DNA of 6,204 nucleotides, taken from assembly GCA_036782755.1 (NCBI GenBank), contig DAIPYL010000073.1, forward strand, positions 1-6,204. The letters are read 5' to 3'. Made by a program: the position numbers and the translations under genes. The stretch is from Jeotgalicoccus sp036782755. Its GTDB lineage: Bacteria > Bacillota > Bacilli > Staphylococcales > Salinicoccaceae. Shown here in pieces: positions 6,140 to 6,204 of this stretch. The notes beneath the pieces were generated by a model. It was not told the origin of the DNA and did not search any database. It worked only from the letters and a program-made list of their open reading frames with translations. Each line of letters opens with the position of its first letter. Positions within the stretch are counted from its first letter, which is position 1.

Positions 6140-6204
6140 TCTCATTGCGGAGCAAACGGCTTTTCTCGGGAATGACAGCGTCTCATTGCGGAGCAAGCGG
6201 CTTT
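6140..6204. repeat. GC-rich direct repeats, 41-bp period, running off the window
   Basis: Two 24-bp copies (6140-6163 and 6181-6204) start TCTCATTGCGGAGCAA and end CGGCTTT. They differ at one base (A6156 versus G6197) and are separated by 17 bp. A further ATTGCGG at 6131-6137 may be a decayed copy. Each copy contains a small TTGC-GGA-GCAA hairpin. The array starts 9 nt after the regulator's stop codon and is cut by the window end. Confidence 0.75.

Noticed and set aside
5446..6196. Two open frames antisense to the MerR regulator (5446-5757 and 5816-6196, minus strand)
   Set aside because: Both are shadows of the MerR gene with no start signals or family features.
6140..6204. Terminal repeats as the start of a CRISPR array
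   Set aside because: Only two copies are seen with a 17-bp interval, which is too short for CRISPR spacers. No cas genes are nearby.

Overview
This 6.2 kb window looks like ordinary chromosome from a low-to-moderate GC Firmicute. The best guess is a Staphylococcaceae relative in the Jeotgalicoccus/Salinicoccus/Macrococcus range. That guess rests on strong AGGAGG-type ribosome binding sites, intrinsic terminators with T-runs, and protein sequences resembling Bacillus/Staphylococcus families. GC is roughly 40-45% by eye, not calculated. The genus is inference.

Layout. Positions 1-3694 are read leftwards (minus strand). First comes a tail-end pair, a two-repeat DMT (YdcZ/DUF606) transporter followed 37 nt later by an Fe(II)-type VOC ring-cleaving dioxygenase, which ends in a terminator at the left edge. 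To its right is a tRNA-dihydrouridine synthase of the YfjN/DusC-like group with its own candidate promoter and a perfect 14-bp terminator. Next is a small two-gene unit: a 28-codon single-transmembrane peptide, too short for routine gene calling, then a 109-residue GRAM/PH-like protein. A DHA2-type 14-TM multidrug efflux pump (minus strand, 3709-5199) ends in a strong terminator just before that unit. Divergent from the pump, on the plus strand, is a BmrR/BltR-like MerR regulator (5315-6130). After it the window runs into GC-rich direct repeats (41-bp period) that continue past the right edge.

How the genes work together. The clearest functional module is the MerR regulator plus the efflux pump. 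The 115-bp intergenic region contains a MerR-class promoter pointing at the pump: a -35 and a -10 separated by 19 bp, with a 13-bp palindrome between them. A back-to-back promoter for the regulator has a -10 that overlaps the pump's -10. This predicts drug-induced pump expression with autorepression of the regulator. The dioxygenase/transporter pair may be co-transcribed, but its substrate is not evident. The dus gene is housekeeping.

Nothing here amounts to an undescribed multi-gene system. The items most worth a second look are the 28-aa membrane peptide coupled to the GRAM protein, the interlocked divergent promoters, the hairpin in the pump leader, and the terminal repeat family.
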